A stretch of 64,000 nucleotides of DNA, taken from assembly GCA_017626355.1 (NCBI GenBank), contig JAGAIY010000019.1, positions 1 through 64,000 of the forward strand, in the 5' to 3' direction. A program made the translations under genes and the position numbers. The notes below the pieces were generated by a model, which was given only the letters and a program-made list of their open reading frames with translations, had not been told where the DNA came from and made no database searches. Shown here in pieces: positions 51,523 through 61,204 of this stretch. Position 1 is the first letter of the stretch. Every line of letters starts with the position of its first letter. This stretch comes from Bacteroidales bacterium (GTDB lineage Bacteria > Bacteroidota > Bacteroidia > Bacteroidales > UBA932).

Positions 51523-54500
51523 TGAATGTAAAGACTTTCATAGACCGTCCCATCCTTGCAGGAGTGATTTCCATAATAATACTTCTGCTCGGAATCATCG
51601 GACTCGTTCAGCTGCCTGTAGAGCAGTTTCCTGAAATAGCCCCTCCTACCGTAAGTGTCTCGGCTTCATATGCAGGAGCCAACGCAGAGACCGTGCAGCG
51701 AAGCGTGCTTGTGCCGCTTGAAGAAGCCATAAACGGTGTCGAGGACATGATGTACATGGTTTCGTCAGCCACCAACTCAGGATCTGCAAGCATCCAGATA
51801 TATTTCCGTCAGGGAACAGACGGCGACATGGCCATGGTCAATGTGCAGAACCGAATTGCCTCAGCACAGAGCCTTCTTCCAGCCGAAGTGACACGAAGCG
51901 GTGTGACCGTACGTAAAAGACAGACCAGCCGAATCAAGACTCTGGCCGTATACAGCCCTGACGGCACATTCGACAGGAAATTCATCGTCAACTACCTGAA
52001 GATCAACATCGAGCCAAGACTCTCGCGAGTAGCAGGCGTCGGTGAGGTCGATGTCCGCGGTGGAGACTACTCTCTCCGTATCTGGATGGATCCGGGCAAG
52101 ATGGCGAAATACAATCTCATGCCATCGGACATATCAGCCGTTCTCGCGGAGCAGAATCTTGAAGCCCCTACAGGAACCCTCGGTGCAGAGTCCGACAACA
52201 CCTTCCGCTATGTGCTCAAATATCGCGGACGCTACGAGGATGTGACCGACTACGAGAACATGGTCATCCGCGCCGAAAGCGACGGTACAGTGCTCAGGCT
52301 CAAGGATGTAGCGAATATCGAGCTTGGTGAGAGGAGCTATGATTATGTAGGTAAGGTGAACGGTCATCCCGGCACGACGATAAGCATATCACAGACATCC
52401 GGCTCGAACGCCAATGAGATCATCAAGGAGGTGGACAAGACTGTCGAGGAGATCCGCGAGGGTCTGCCGAAAGGTCTCGAAATCGTCGACCTGATGAGTA
52501 CGAAGGACTTCCTCGACGCATCCATCAGGAATGTGATCAAGACCCTGTTCGAGGCCATCCTTCTCGTGATACTCGTCGTGTATGTCTTTCTCCAGAGCCT
52601 CCGCTCCACCATCATACCTACGATTTCGATCATCGTTTCACTCGTGGGAACCTTCGCATTCCTGATGGTAGCGGGCTTCAGCCTCAACATGATCACCTTG
52701 TTCGCCCTTGTGCTCGTCATCGGTACGGTCGTGGACGACTCCATAGTGGTCGTCGAAGCTGTACAGGCGAAATTCGATGAAGGATACAAATCGCCTTACA
52801 AGGCCACCGTCGATGCCATGGGAGGCATTTCCACAGCCTTGATGGCCACCACCTTCGTGTTCATGGCGGTGTTCATCCCTGTGAGCTTCATGGGAGGTAC
52901 GACAGGTACGTTCTACACCCAGTTCGGTCTTACGATGGCCGTAGCTGTGGGTATTTCCCTCGTCAACTCGCTCACCCTCTCCCCTGCCCTCTGTTCGCTC
53001 ATCATGACCCCGCATGAGGAGGTCGCGGAAGGTCAGAAGGCAAGTTTCTCGACAAGATTCCACGATGCCTTCGAGGCTGTCTTCCACGCACTCATAAACA
53101 AATACAAGCATCTTGTCCTCTTCATGCTCAAGAGAAGATGGCTCACCGCTGTGCTGCTTGTAATCGCCTGCGGAGGTCTCTACTACCTCATGACGACGAC
53201 CAAGACAGGTCTGGTGCCTAAGGAGGACATGGGCTCGATCAATGTGGACGTGCGCACTCCTCCGGGAACCAACATCGCCGAAACTAACAAGGTGATGGAG
53301 GAAATCGATCTAAGAATCAGCACCATACCGCAGATCGAGGCCTATTCGAGGACAACCGGCTGGGGAATGATGTTCGGTCAGGGCTCTTCTACAGGTAACT
53401 TCGTGATCAGGCTCAAGGACTGGGAGGAGCGCGAAGGCGAAGGCGATGACATCGACTCGGTCATGGAGGAGATCTATGCCCGTACATCCGACATCACATC
53501 CGCCGACATCATGGTATATACACGAGGAATGATTCCGGGATATGGAGCCAGCAGCGGTTTCGAACTGTATGTACAGGATCAGAAGGGAGGAACTCTTGAA
53601 GACCTCGAGAAGATCAGCAAGAATTTCATTGCCGAGCTCAACAACCGTCCTGAGATAATGCGTGCGAAGACATCCTTCGACTCGACCTATCCTATGTATC
53701 TGGTGGAAGTGGATGCCGCTCTGTGCAAGAGAAACGGCATTTCTCCTAAAGATGTGCTGGATGTAGTGTCCGGATATGTCGGAGGAAGCTATGCTTCGAA
53801 CATGAACAGATTCTCAAAGCTCTACCGTGTGATGCTTCAGGCGGCACCGGAATACCGTCTCGATCCGAAGTCGCTCCAGAACATGTTCGTGCGCAACTCC
53901 AAGGGCGAGATGTCTCCGGTCAACCAGTATCTCACCCTCACGCGCATCTACGGACCGCAGTCCATCTCAAGATTCAACCTGTTCACTGCGATCTCTATCA
54001 ACGGAAATGCAGCGGAAGGCTACAGTTCCGGACAGGCCATCCAGGCCGTCAGGGAGGTCGCTGCCGAAGTGCTTCCTGCGGGATACGGATATGAATTCGG
54101 AGGAATGTCGCGAGAAGAGGCCAACACAGGTAGTTCCGTAGCGGTGATTTTCGCCATCTGTATCATATTCATCTACCTGATACTCTGCGCATTGTACGAG
54201 AGCTTCCTTATACCGGTAGTGATCATTCTGTCGGTTCCTTTCGGACTTGCCGGAAGCTTCCTGTTCGCAAGGATGTTCGGACTTGAAAACAACATCTACC
54301 TGCAGATCGGTCTCCTGATGCTCATCGGTCTTCTTGCCAAGACAGCTATCCTCCTGACCGAATTTGCATCTCAGAAGAGGGCGGAAGGCATGAGTATTCC
54401 TCTGGCTGCGATGTCCGCCGCCAAGGCCCGTCTCAGACCGATCCTTATGACTTCGCTCACAATGATCTTCGGTATGCTGCCTCTGATGTTCGCCACAGGC

Positions 54501-54653
54501 GTAGGTGCCAACGGAAACATATCCATCGGTGTGGGTACCGTAGGAGGCATGCTCATCGGAACTCTTGCCCTTATCATCGTAGTACCTGCGCTGTTCATCG
54601 TATTCCAGAACATTGAAGAGAAGGTCATGCCGGACAGGTCCAAAAGAATGTAA
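51522..54653 (+). CDS. RND efflux transporter (AcrB/MexB type)
   Basis: Proton-driven inner-membrane transporter of the hydrophobe/amphiphile efflux family, 1043 residues with the usual 12-helix layout and two large periplasmic loops. Typical parts are FIDRPILAGVISIIILLLG, the Asp pair in VIGTVVDDSIVVVEAVQ on helix 4, the Lys in LMLIGLLAKTAILLTEFA on helix 10, and FMGGTTGTFYTQFGLTMAVA. It is the middle gene of a three-gene operon; the TolC-like gene follows 9 nt later. No dedicated regulator gene is adjacent. Substrates unknown. Confidence 0.97.
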   Translation: MNVKTFIDRPILAGVISIIILLLGIIGLVQLPVEQFPEIAPPTVSVSASYAGANAETVQRSVLVPLEEAINGVEDMMYMVSSATNSGSASIQIYFRQGTDGDMAMVNVQNRIASAQSLLPAEVTRSGVTVRKRQTSRIKTLAVYSPDGTFDRKFIVNYLKINIEPRLSRVAGVGEVDVRGGDYSLRIWMDPGKMAKYNLMPSDISAVLAEQNLEAPTGTLGAESDNTFRYVLKYRGRYEDVTDYENMVIRAESDGTVLRLKDVANIELGERSYDYVGKVNGHPGTTISISQTSGSNANEIIKEVDKTVEEIREGLPKGLEIVDLMSTKDFLDASIRNVIKTLFEAILLVILVVYVFLQSLRSTIIPTISIIVSLVGTFAFLMVAGFSLNMITLFALVLVIGTVVDDSIVVVEAVQAKFDEGYKSPYKATVDAMGGISTALMATTFVFMAVFIPVSFMGGTTGTFYTQFGLTMAVAVGISLVNSLTLSPALCSLIMTPHEEVAEGQKASFSTRFHDAFEAVFHALINKYKHLVLFMLKRRWLTAVLLVIACGGLYYLMTTTKTGLVPKEDMGSINVDVRTPPGTNIAETNKVMEEIDLRISTIPQIEAYSRTTGWGMMFGQGSSTGNFVIRLKDWEEREGEGDDIDSVMEEIYARTSDITSADIMVYTRGMIPGYGASSGFELYVQDQKGGTLEDLEKISKNFIAELNNRPEIMRAKTSFDSTYPMYLVEVDAALCKRNGISPKDVLDVVSGYVGGSYASNMNRFSKLYRVMLQAAPEYRLDPKSLQNMFVRNSKGEMSPVNQYLTLTRIYGPQSISRFNLFTAISINGNAAEGYSSGQAIQAVREVAAEVLPAGYGYEFGGMSREEANTGSSVAVIFAICIIFIYLILCALYESFLIPVVIILSVPFGLAGSFLFARMFGLENNIYLQIGLLMLIGLLAKTAILLTEFASQKRAEGMSIPLAAMSAAKARLRPILMTSLTMIFGMLPLMFATGVGANGNISIGVGTVGGMLIGTLALIIVVPALFIVFQNIEEKVMPDRSKRM

Positions 54654-54662
54654 AATGAGATT

Positions 54663-56012
54663 ATGAAGATTTACAGATATATAATACTGATCGCAGGCCT
54701 GCTTTCATTCAGCAGCTGCGGTCTATACAAGAAATATGAACGTCCTGCCACCGACTTTGCCGACAGCCTCTACAACAGGCTGCCGCAGCAGGACGACACC
54801 ACATCGATTGCGGAAATCTCATGGGAGGATTTCTTCAATGACCCTATTCTGAAGGAGTGGATCAATGTAGGTCTGGAAAACAACACAGACCTGAACGTGG
54901 CGAGGCTGAAGGTAGATGAAGCCGAAGCCGTGCTGACGGCCGCACGAGGCGCTTTTCTCCCTGGCGTGAATGCCGCTCTGAAAGAACAGGTATCTGCACC
55001 CGGAGGAAATGCTTTCTCTGTGAACATCGGGGCGAGCTGGGAAGCTGACATATTCGGAAAGCTCAGGAACTCGAAGCATCAGGCTGCCGCTGCCCTCGAG
55101 CAGAGCGTCGCATACAGACAGGCGGTTCAGACACAGCTCGTCGCATCCATCGCGAACATGTACTATACCCTCCTCATGCTTGACGAGCAGATGAGCGTGA
55201 GCCAGAGGACATATGACAACTGGAAGGAGAACATCCGCACGATGGAAGCCCTCAAGAGAGCCGGAAAGACAAATGAGGCGGCTGTCCTGCAGGCCAAGTC
55301 GAACCAGCTCAACGTACAAGCTTCCATGATTGACCTCGAGCAGAGCATAGTAGAGACGGAAAACGCCTTCTGCGCATTGCTCGGCATTGTGCCCGTTACC
55401 GTAAGAAGAGGCCATCTCAACGAGCAGAACTTCCCTATCGAGCTATCTGCAGGACTTCCGTCCGGACTGCTTTCAAGAAGGCCTGACGTCAAGCAGGCGG
55501 AAATGGCGCTCGCTCAGGCCTACTATGCTACAAATGTAGCTCAGGCATCATTCTATCCTCAGCTCAGCCTGAGCGGAACACTCGGATGGAATGCATCGGG
55601 AGCGAGTGTCGATCCAAGTGAATTCTTTGCCAATCTCGCGGCATCGGTGCTCCAGCCGGTTTTCGCCAAGAGGAGCCTCAAGGCCAATCTGAAGAAGGCG
55701 AAGGCACAGCAGGAAGAAGCGTTGTACCAGTTCAGGCAGGCGGTTCTTGATGCCGGCGTGGAAGTGAACAATGCCCTGATCCAGTGGCAGGCGGCACAGG
55801 AGAGGATGGAGGTGGACCGCAGCCAGGTCGTCCATCTGAAGGCGGCAGTATGGAACACCCAGCTGCTGATGAAGCACGGAGGAGCCACATATATCGAAGT
55901 CCTTACTGCACAGCAGACTCTCCTCAAGGCCGAACTTGCGGAAGCTTCAGACAAGTTTGCCCAGATCCAGGGAGTCATCAATCTGTATCATGCACTTGGA
56001 GGCGGATACTAG
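54663..56012 (+). CDS. TolC-like outer-membrane efflux lipoprotein (OprM/NodT family)
   Basis: Outer-membrane channel of the efflux system, 449 residues. The signal peptide MKIYRYIILIAGLLSFSSCG ends at lipobox FSSC. Both outer-membrane efflux repeats are visible, with the NTDLNVARLKVDEAEAVLTA and RPDVKQAEMALAQAYYATNV motifs and FYPQLSLSGTLGWNASG. It is the last gene of the pump operon. Confidence 0.95.
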   Translation: MKIYRYIILIAGLLSFSSCGLYKKYERPATDFADSLYNRLPQQDDTTSIAEISWEDFFNDPILKEWINVGLENNTDLNVARLKVDEAEAVLTAARGAFLPGVNAALKEQVSAPGGNAFSVNIGASWEADIFGKLRNSKHQAAAALEQSVAYRQAVQTQLVASIANMYYTLLMLDEQMSVSQRTYDNWKENIRTMEALKRAGKTNEAAVLQAKSNQLNVQASMIDLEQSIVETENAFCALLGIVPVTVRRGHLNEQNFPIELSAGLPSGLLSRRPDVKQAEMALAQAYYATNVAQASFYPQLSLSGTLGWNASGASVDPSEFFANLAASVLQPVFAKRSLKANLKKAKAQQEEALYQFRQAVLDAGVEVNNALIQWQAAQERMEVDRSQVVHLKAAVWNTQLLMKHGGATYIEVLTAQQTLLKAELAEASDKFAQIQGVINLYHALGGGY

Positions 56013-56013
56013 G

Positions 56014-56045
56014 CTTGCTTTTGGAGAAAAATATGATTACATTTG
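56014..56045 (+). promoter_or_regulatory. Promoter of gpmI
   Basis: CTTG (56014-56017), 20-nt spacer, TACATTTG (56038-56045), 47 nt before the gpmI start; a good fit to the Bacteroidales pattern. Confidence 0.55.
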
Positions 56046-56092
56046 TGGGATATGAAAATTGAAATGTAAAACATATAAAAAATAGAAAAATC

Positions 56093-57616
56093 ATGGACAG
56101 GAAAGTTCTTTTAATGATCCTCGACGGATGGGGCGAGGGAAGACAGGATGAGTCTAACGTTATCTACACTCAGGGTGCTCCTTACATCGAGGGGCTCCGC
56201 AAGCAGTATCCTATGAGCACTCTCAAGGCTTGCGGCGAGGCAGTAGGTCTTCCTGAGGGCCAGATGGGAAACTCTGAGGTAGGTCACCTCAATCTCGGCG
56301 CAGGACGCGTTGTCTATCAGGATCTCGTAAAGATCAACATAGCTGCACGCGAGCACAAGTTCCTCCAGAACCCGGAGATCAAGGCAGCATATGACTATGT
56401 AAAGGCAAACAACAAGCAGCTCCACCTCATGGGTCTCGCATCGATGGGCGGCGTACACAGCTCGCTCGAGCATGTATACGAGTTCCTCAACGTAGCTAAG
56501 GAATATGGTCTTGAAGATGTATACGTACACTGCTTCATGGACGGCCGCGACACCGACCCTAAGAGCGGAAAGGGCTTCGTAGAGGGCCTCGAGGCTGAAA
56601 TGGCAAAGTCTACCGGAAAGGTAGCTACAGTCTGCGGACGTTTCTACGCGATGGACCGTGACAAGAGATGGGAGCGCGTGAAGGAGGCTTATGACATGCT
56701 CGTGGACGCAAAGGGCAACTACGCGGCTTCAGCTACAGAGGCTATCCAGGCTTCATATGACGAAGGCGTGACCGACGAATTCATCAAGCCTATCGTCATC
56801 ACAGATGCAGAAGGCCAGCCGCTTACAAAGGTTCAGGAAGGCGATGCAGTGATCTTCTTCAACTTCCGCAACGACCGCGCCCGTGAGCTTACAGCAGTCC
56901 TTACACAGCAGGATATGCCGGAGCAGGGAATGCACACGCTTCCTCTCTACTTCTGCTGCCTCACTCCATACGACGCTTCTTTCACAGGCGTACACATCCT
57001 CTTCGACAAGGAAAACGTACAGGAGACTCTCGGCGAGGTGGTTTCAAAGGCAGGAAAGAACCAGCTCCGCATCGCAGAGACAGAGAAATATGCACATGTG
57101 ACCTTCTTCTTCAACGGCGGTGCAGAGTCACTCTTCGAGAACGAGGACAGAATCCTTGTGAACTCTCCTAAGGTTGCGACATACGACCTTCAGCCGGAGA
57201 TGAGTGCTCCTGAGGTTACCGAGAAGCTCGTGGAGGCGATCAACACAGGCCGCAACGACCTCATCATCCTCAACTTCGCAAACGGCGACATGATCGGCCA
57301 TACCGGAGTATACGAGGCTATCCGCAAGGCTGTAACAGCCGTTGACTCATGCGTTGAGAAGGTTGTAGAGGCAGCAAAGGCCCAGGGTTATGTAGTCCTC
57401 ATCACAGCAGACCACGGAAACGCAGACTATGCAGTCAACGACGACGGCACTCCTAATACAGCCCACTCTCTCAACGACGTTCCTTTCATCGTTGTGAACG
57501 CCGGAGATGATGTCAAGGAAGTAAAGGACGGAAAGCTTGCCGACGTAGCTCCTACCATCCTCAAGCTGATGGGAATCGAGCAGCCTGCCGCCATGACAGG
57601 TCAGGCTCTGGTATAA
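56093..57616 (+). CDS. gpmI: Cofactor-independent phosphoglycerate mutase
   Basis: Mn-dependent interconversion of 3- and 2-phosphoglycerate. The 507 residues match the family. N-terminal [13 protein letters not shown], the active-site Ser in [17 protein letters not shown] (near residue 63), [24 protein letters not shown], and the C-terminal metal site [13 protein letters not shown] are all seen. Its codon choice is strongly biased, as for a highly expressed gene. Own promoter at 56014. Confidence 0.98.
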   Translation: MDRKVLLMILDGWGEGRQDESNVIYTQGAPYIEGLRKQYPMSTLKACGEAVGLPEGQMGNSEVGHLNLGAGRVVYQDLVKINIAAREHKFLQNPEIKAAYDYVKANNKQLHLMGLASMGGVHSSLEHVYEFLNVAKEYGLEDVYVHCFMDGRDTDPKSGKGFVEGLEAEMAKSTGKVATVCGRFYAMDRDKRWERVKEAYDMLVDAKGNYAASATEAIQASYDEGVTDEFIKPIVITDAEGQPLTKVQEGDAVIFFNFRNDRARELTAVLTQQDMPEQGMHTLPLYFCCLTPYDASFTGVHILFDKENVQETLGEVVSKAGKNQLRIAETEKYAHVTFFFNGGAESLFENEDRILVNSPKVATYDLQPEMSAPEVTEKLVEAINTGRNDLIILNFANGDMIGHTGVYEAIRKAVTAVDSCVEKVVEAAKAQGYVVLITADHGNADYAVNDDGTPNTAHSLNDVPFIVVNAGDDVKEVKDGKLADVAPTILKLMGIEQPAAMTGQALV

Positions 57617-57648
57617 CCGGGCACGCACAAGACAACAAAACTAACCGC

Positions 57649-59958
57649 ATGATTATAAGAAAAGCCTTGGCTATCCTGACTTCGGTGGCCATGATGGCCG
57701 CAACAGGCCATGCACAACAGAAGTCATGTGATCTGACACAGCAGCCCGCAGAGTATGTATCTACTCTTGTGGGCTCGCTCTCAGACCATTCGTTTTCAAC
57801 CGGCAACACCTACCCTGCCCTGGCTCTGCCATGGGGCATGAACTTCTGGACTCCCGTCACAGGAGAAATGGGAGACGGCTGGGCATACAGGTACGACGCG
57901 CATCAGATCCGCGGCTTCGAACAGACACACCAGCCATCACCATGGATCAACGACTACGGTCAGTTCGCCATAATGCCGGTAAGGGACATCAGCAAGGTAA
58001 GTCAGAATGACAGAGCAAGCTGGTTCACCCACAAGAGCGAAACGGCAAAGCCTTATTACTATCAGGTCTATCTCTGTGACCATGATATAAATGCGGAAAT
58101 AGCTCCGACGGAAAGGGCTGCTGCATTCCGCTTCACCTATCCTGAAAGCAGCACATCCGGAATCATTGTGGATGCCTACGATGACGGATCCTACATAAAG
58201 GTGATACCCGAAGAGAATGCTGTCGTAGGCTACACGACCAAGAACAGCGGCGGCGTACCTGATAACTTCCGCAACTGGTTCGTGGTCAAATTCGACAAGC
58301 CGATAGAATCATTCACGGTATATAACGGCCCGAAGAAGGCCCTGAAGGGCAGAAACGAGTTCGAAGGCAGGCATGCCCTGGCCAGCGTACAGTTCAAGAC
58401 AGTGCGCGGTGAAAAGGTCGGAGTCAGGTCTGCTTCGTCATTCATATCCCTTGAGCAGGCATGGCTCAACTTCAAGGAGGCGGAAGGCAGGGACTTCGAG
58501 CAGATCAAGGAAGAGGCCAGATGCATATGGAATGATGTTCTGGGACGCATCGAGGTCAGCGGCGGAACTACAGACCAGTACCGCACCTTCTATTCATGCC
58601 TTTACAGAAGCCTTCTGTTCCCACGCAAATTCTATGAAATCAACAAAGAAGGAGAACCGGTACACTACAGCCCGTACAACGGACAGGTGTGCAAGGGATA
58701 TCTCTACACCGATACAGGATTCTGGGATACGTTCCGTGCGCTTTTCCCTCTGCTCAACCTCGTATATCCTTCCGTGAACGAGGAGATCCAGCAGGGACTC
58801 GCCAATATCGCCCGAGAGAACGACTTCCTTCCGGAATGGGCAAGTCCGGGACATAGAGGATGCATGGTGGGCAACAACTCCGCTTCAGTCGTGGCAGAGG
58901 CCGCTCTGATGGGACTTACAAGCGGACAGGACATGCAGGCTCTGTACGAGTGCATAGCATACGGAACAGAGAATGTCCACCCTGAGGTCAGCTCGACAGG
59001 CCGTCTCGGCCACCAGTGGTACAATACGCTCGGCTATATTCCGTACGATGTGGGAGTCGATGAGAATGTGGCCCGCACCCTCGAATATGCCTACAACGAC
59101 TGGTGCATACTGCAGATGGCGAAAAAGATGGGACGCCCCGATGAAGAACTCCGCAAATGGGAGAAGAGGTCGCAGAACTGGAAGAATGTCTTCGACAGTT
59201 CGACCAACCTCATGCGCGGACGCAACAAGGACGGAAAGTTCCAGGAACCGTTCAGCCCTTACAAATGGGGAGACGCCTTCACTGAAGGCAACGCATGGCA
59301 CTACACATGGTCGGTGTTCCACGATGTAGACGGGCTCATAGACATGATGGGAGGAGAAGAGACCTTCGCATCCATGCTTGACTCGGTGTTCGTCGTACCG
59401 CCGATCTATGACGACAGCTACTATGGCTTCCGTATCCACGAAATCACGGAGATGCAGGTGGCGAACATGGGTAATTATGCCCATGGCAACCAGCCTGCCC
59501 AGCACATGCTGTACCTCTATGACTGGGCCGGCCAGCCATGGAAGGCGCAGAAATGGATCCGCGAGGTGATGGACAGGCTCTATGATGCCAGCCCTAACGG
59601 CTACTGCGGCGATGAGGACAACGGCCAGACTTCGGCATGGTATGTATTCTCTGCCCTCGGCTTCTATCCGGTATGCCCGGGATCCGGCCAGTATGCCCTT
59701 GGAACTCCGCTTTTCCGGGAGGCGACGGTGCATCTGGAAAACGGCAATGAGCTGAAGATCACGGCAGAAGGTACAGACTGCGGCCCATATGTACGGGAAC
59801 TGAAGATGAACGGAAGCATATGGGGACATAACTATCTGAATTTCAACGACCTCATCAAGGGTGCAGAGTTGAACTTCATTCTGGATTGTCAGCCTTGCCT
59901 CGAAAGAGGAACAAAGGAGGAAGACAAGCCTTATTCATACAGCAGATCGGAAAGATAA
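57649..59958 (+). CDS. Alpha-mannosidase, GH92, secreted
   Basis: Calcium-dependent exo-alpha-mannosidase acting on mannan or N-glycan type chains. The 769 residues have a signal peptide (RKALAILTSVAMMAATGHA). The N-terminal beta-sandwich starts with VSTLVGSLSDHSFSTGNTYP and ALALPWGMNFW. The catalytic (alpha/alpha)6 barrel carries GYLYTDTGFWDTFRALFPLL, ASPGHRGCMVGNNSASVVAE, GNAWHYTWSVFHDVDGLIDM and NGYCGDEDNGQTSAWYVFSA, all common to GH92. It begins 32 nt after gpmI and precedes the ROK kinase by 19 nt; together with manA this forms a mannoside-to-glycolysis unit. Confidence 0.95.
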   Translation: MIIRKALAILTSVAMMAATGHAQQKSCDLTQQPAEYVSTLVGSLSDHSFSTGNTYPALALPWGMNFWTPVTGEMGDGWAYRYDAHQIRGFEQTHQPSPWINDYGQFAIMPVRDISKVSQNDRASWFTHKSETAKPYYYQVYLCDHDINAEIAPTERAAAFRFTYPESSTSGIIVDAYDDGSYIKVIPEENAVVGYTTKNSGGVPDNFRNWFVVKFDKPIESFTVYNGPKKALKGRNEFEGRHALASVQFKTVRGEKVGVRSASSFISLEQAWLNFKEAEGRDFEQIKEEARCIWNDVLGRIEVSGGTTDQYRTFYSCLYRSLLFPRKFYEINKEGEPVHYSPYNGQVCKGYLYTDTGFWDTFRALFPLLNLVYPSVNEEIQQGLANIARENDFLPEWASPGHRGCMVGNNSASVVAEAALMGLTSGQDMQALYECIAYGTENVHPEVSSTGRLGHQWYNTLGYIPYDVGVDENVARTLEYAYNDWCILQMAKKMGRPDEELRKWEKRSQNWKNVFDSSTNLMRGRNKDGKFQEPFSPYKWGDAFTEGNAWHYTWSVFHDVDGLIDMMGGEETFASMLDSVFVVPPIYDDSYYGFRIHEITEMQVANMGNYAHGNQPAQHMLYLYDWAGQPWKAQKWIREVMDRLYDASPNGYCGDEDNGQTSAWYVFSALGFYPVCPGSGQYALGTPLFREATVHLENGNELKITAEGTDCGPYVRELKMNGSIWGHNYLNFNDLIKGAELNFILDCQPCLERGTKEEDKPYSYSRSER

Positions 59959-59977
59959 ACACATAACAGATACACAA

Positions 59978-61081
59978 ATGGCTAATTTCAAAACAGACTC
60001 ACGTATTGTGCTCACCCTTGATGCAGGTGGTACAAACATGGTTTTTGGAGCAATGCGCGGCGGTGAATTCATCATCGAGCCGATCACGCTTCCTTCAAAC
60101 GCAAACGACCTCGACCTTTGCCTTGAGACAATGGTCGTAGGATTCCAGTCAGTAATCAACAAGCTCGAGGAGAAGCCTGTAGCTATCAGCTTCGCTTTCC
60201 CTGGACCGGCTGACTACCCTAACGGTATCATCGGAGGCTTCCTCCCTAACTTCCCGTCGTTCAGAGACGGTGTAGCTCTCGGACCGTTCCTCAGGAACAA
60301 GTTCGGAATCCCTGTCTTCATCAACAATGACGGTGACCTCTTCGCATACGGCGAGGCTCTTGGTGGAGTCCTTCCGGAAGTGAATGAGAAGCTTGAGGCG
60401 GCAGGAAGCGCAAAGCGCTACAAGAACATGCTCGGATACACTTTCGGTACAGGTTTCGGTATCGGAATGATCGTCAACGGAGAGCTTAACCGAGGCGACA
60501 ATTCATGCGTGGAGATCTTCTGCCTCCCTCACAAGAAGTATCCTGGAGTATTCGTAGAGGAAGGTGTGGCTGTAAGAGCCATAAAGAGGGTTTATGGAGA
60601 ACTCTCCGGCAATCCTGGCCATAACTACGAGCCTAAGGACATCTTCGACATCGCCGAGGGCAAGAAGGAAGGCGATGCGGAGGCTGCAAAGAAGGCTTTC
60701 GCCGAGATGGGTGAGGTCGCAGGTGACGCAATGGCTACAGCAGTGACCATAACCGATGGTCTTATCGTGATCGGAGGCGGCATCACAGCAGCACGTAAGT
60801 ACATCATGCCGGCTCTCTTCGAGTCTCTCCGCAGCAAGATCTACTCTCTTTCTGGAGTCGAGCTCAACAGGGTTCAGATGAAGGTCTATGACCTTGACAA
60901 TGAGGAGGAGTTTGCAGAATTCGCACGTGGCGAGCAGCGCAAGCTGAAGGTTTACGGCAGCGAGGAGGAAGTGAACTACGATCCTCAGAAGCGTATAGGA
61001 GTGGCTATTTCCAAGATGGGAGCCAGCAAGGCGATTTCTGTCGGCGCATATACTTTTGCACTTGATCAATTAGATAAATAA
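59978..61081 (+). CDS. ROK family sugar kinase (possible mannokinase)
   Basis: Sugar kinase of the ROK superfamily, 367 residues. It shows VLTLDAGGTNMVFGAM (phosphate-1), FINNDGDLFAYGEA with the catalytic Asp, TFGTGFGIGMIVNGELNRG (phosphate-2) and ITDGLIVIGGGITAARKYI (adenosine). The zinc-binding signature of ROK proteins (CxCGxxGCxE) is absent; the equivalent stretch reads CVEIFCLPHKKYPGVFVEEG. Located between a GH92 mannosidase and manA, it plausibly phosphorylates mannose (perhaps also glucose) at C6. Codon use resembles highly expressed genes. Confidence 0.85.
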   Translation: MANFKTDSRIVLTLDAGGTNMVFGAMRGGEFIIEPITLPSNANDLDLCLETMVVGFQSVINKLEEKPVAISFAFPGPADYPNGIIGGFLPNFPSFRDGVALGPFLRNKFGIPVFINNDGDLFAYGEALGGVLPEVNEKLEAAGSAKRYKNMLGYTFGTGFGIGMIVNGELNRGDNSCVEIFCLPHKKYPGVFVEEGVAVRAIKRVYGELSGNPGHNYEPKDIFDIAEGKKEGDAEAAKKAFAEMGEVAGDAMATAVTITDGLIVIGGGITAARKYIMPALFESLRSKIYSLSGVELNRVQMKVYDLDNEEEFAEFARGEQRKLKVYGSEEEVNYDPQKRIGVAISKMGASKAISVGAYTFALDQLDK

Positions 61082-61093
61082 TTTTTAACTATA

Positions 61094-61189
61094 CTGATAT
61101 TGTGAAAACGGGAACAATCCCTCCCACTTCGTGGGCCCCTCCCTCTGCGGCCAGAGGGGTAGCACGGTTCCCTTATTTCACAATATCAG
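61094..61189. repeat. 96-nt nested inverted-repeat element
   Basis: Outer arms 61094-61107 and 61176-61189 are perfect 14-bp complements; the stem continues with GGGAAC (61110-61115) and GTTCCC (61167-61172). Inside are two further hairpins (CCCACTTCGTGGG around 61122-61134, and CCCCTC-rich/CAGAGGGG around 61136-61159). It fills the gap between the ROK gene and manA. Possible mobile palindromic repeat or structured RNA. Confidence 0.65.
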
Positions 61190-61204
61190 ATAAATAAAAC
61201 AATC

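Noticed and set aside
58885-59829. 314-residue ORF antisense to the GH92 mannosidase
   Set aside because: Shadow frame in a GC-rich conserved gene; no recognisable motif.
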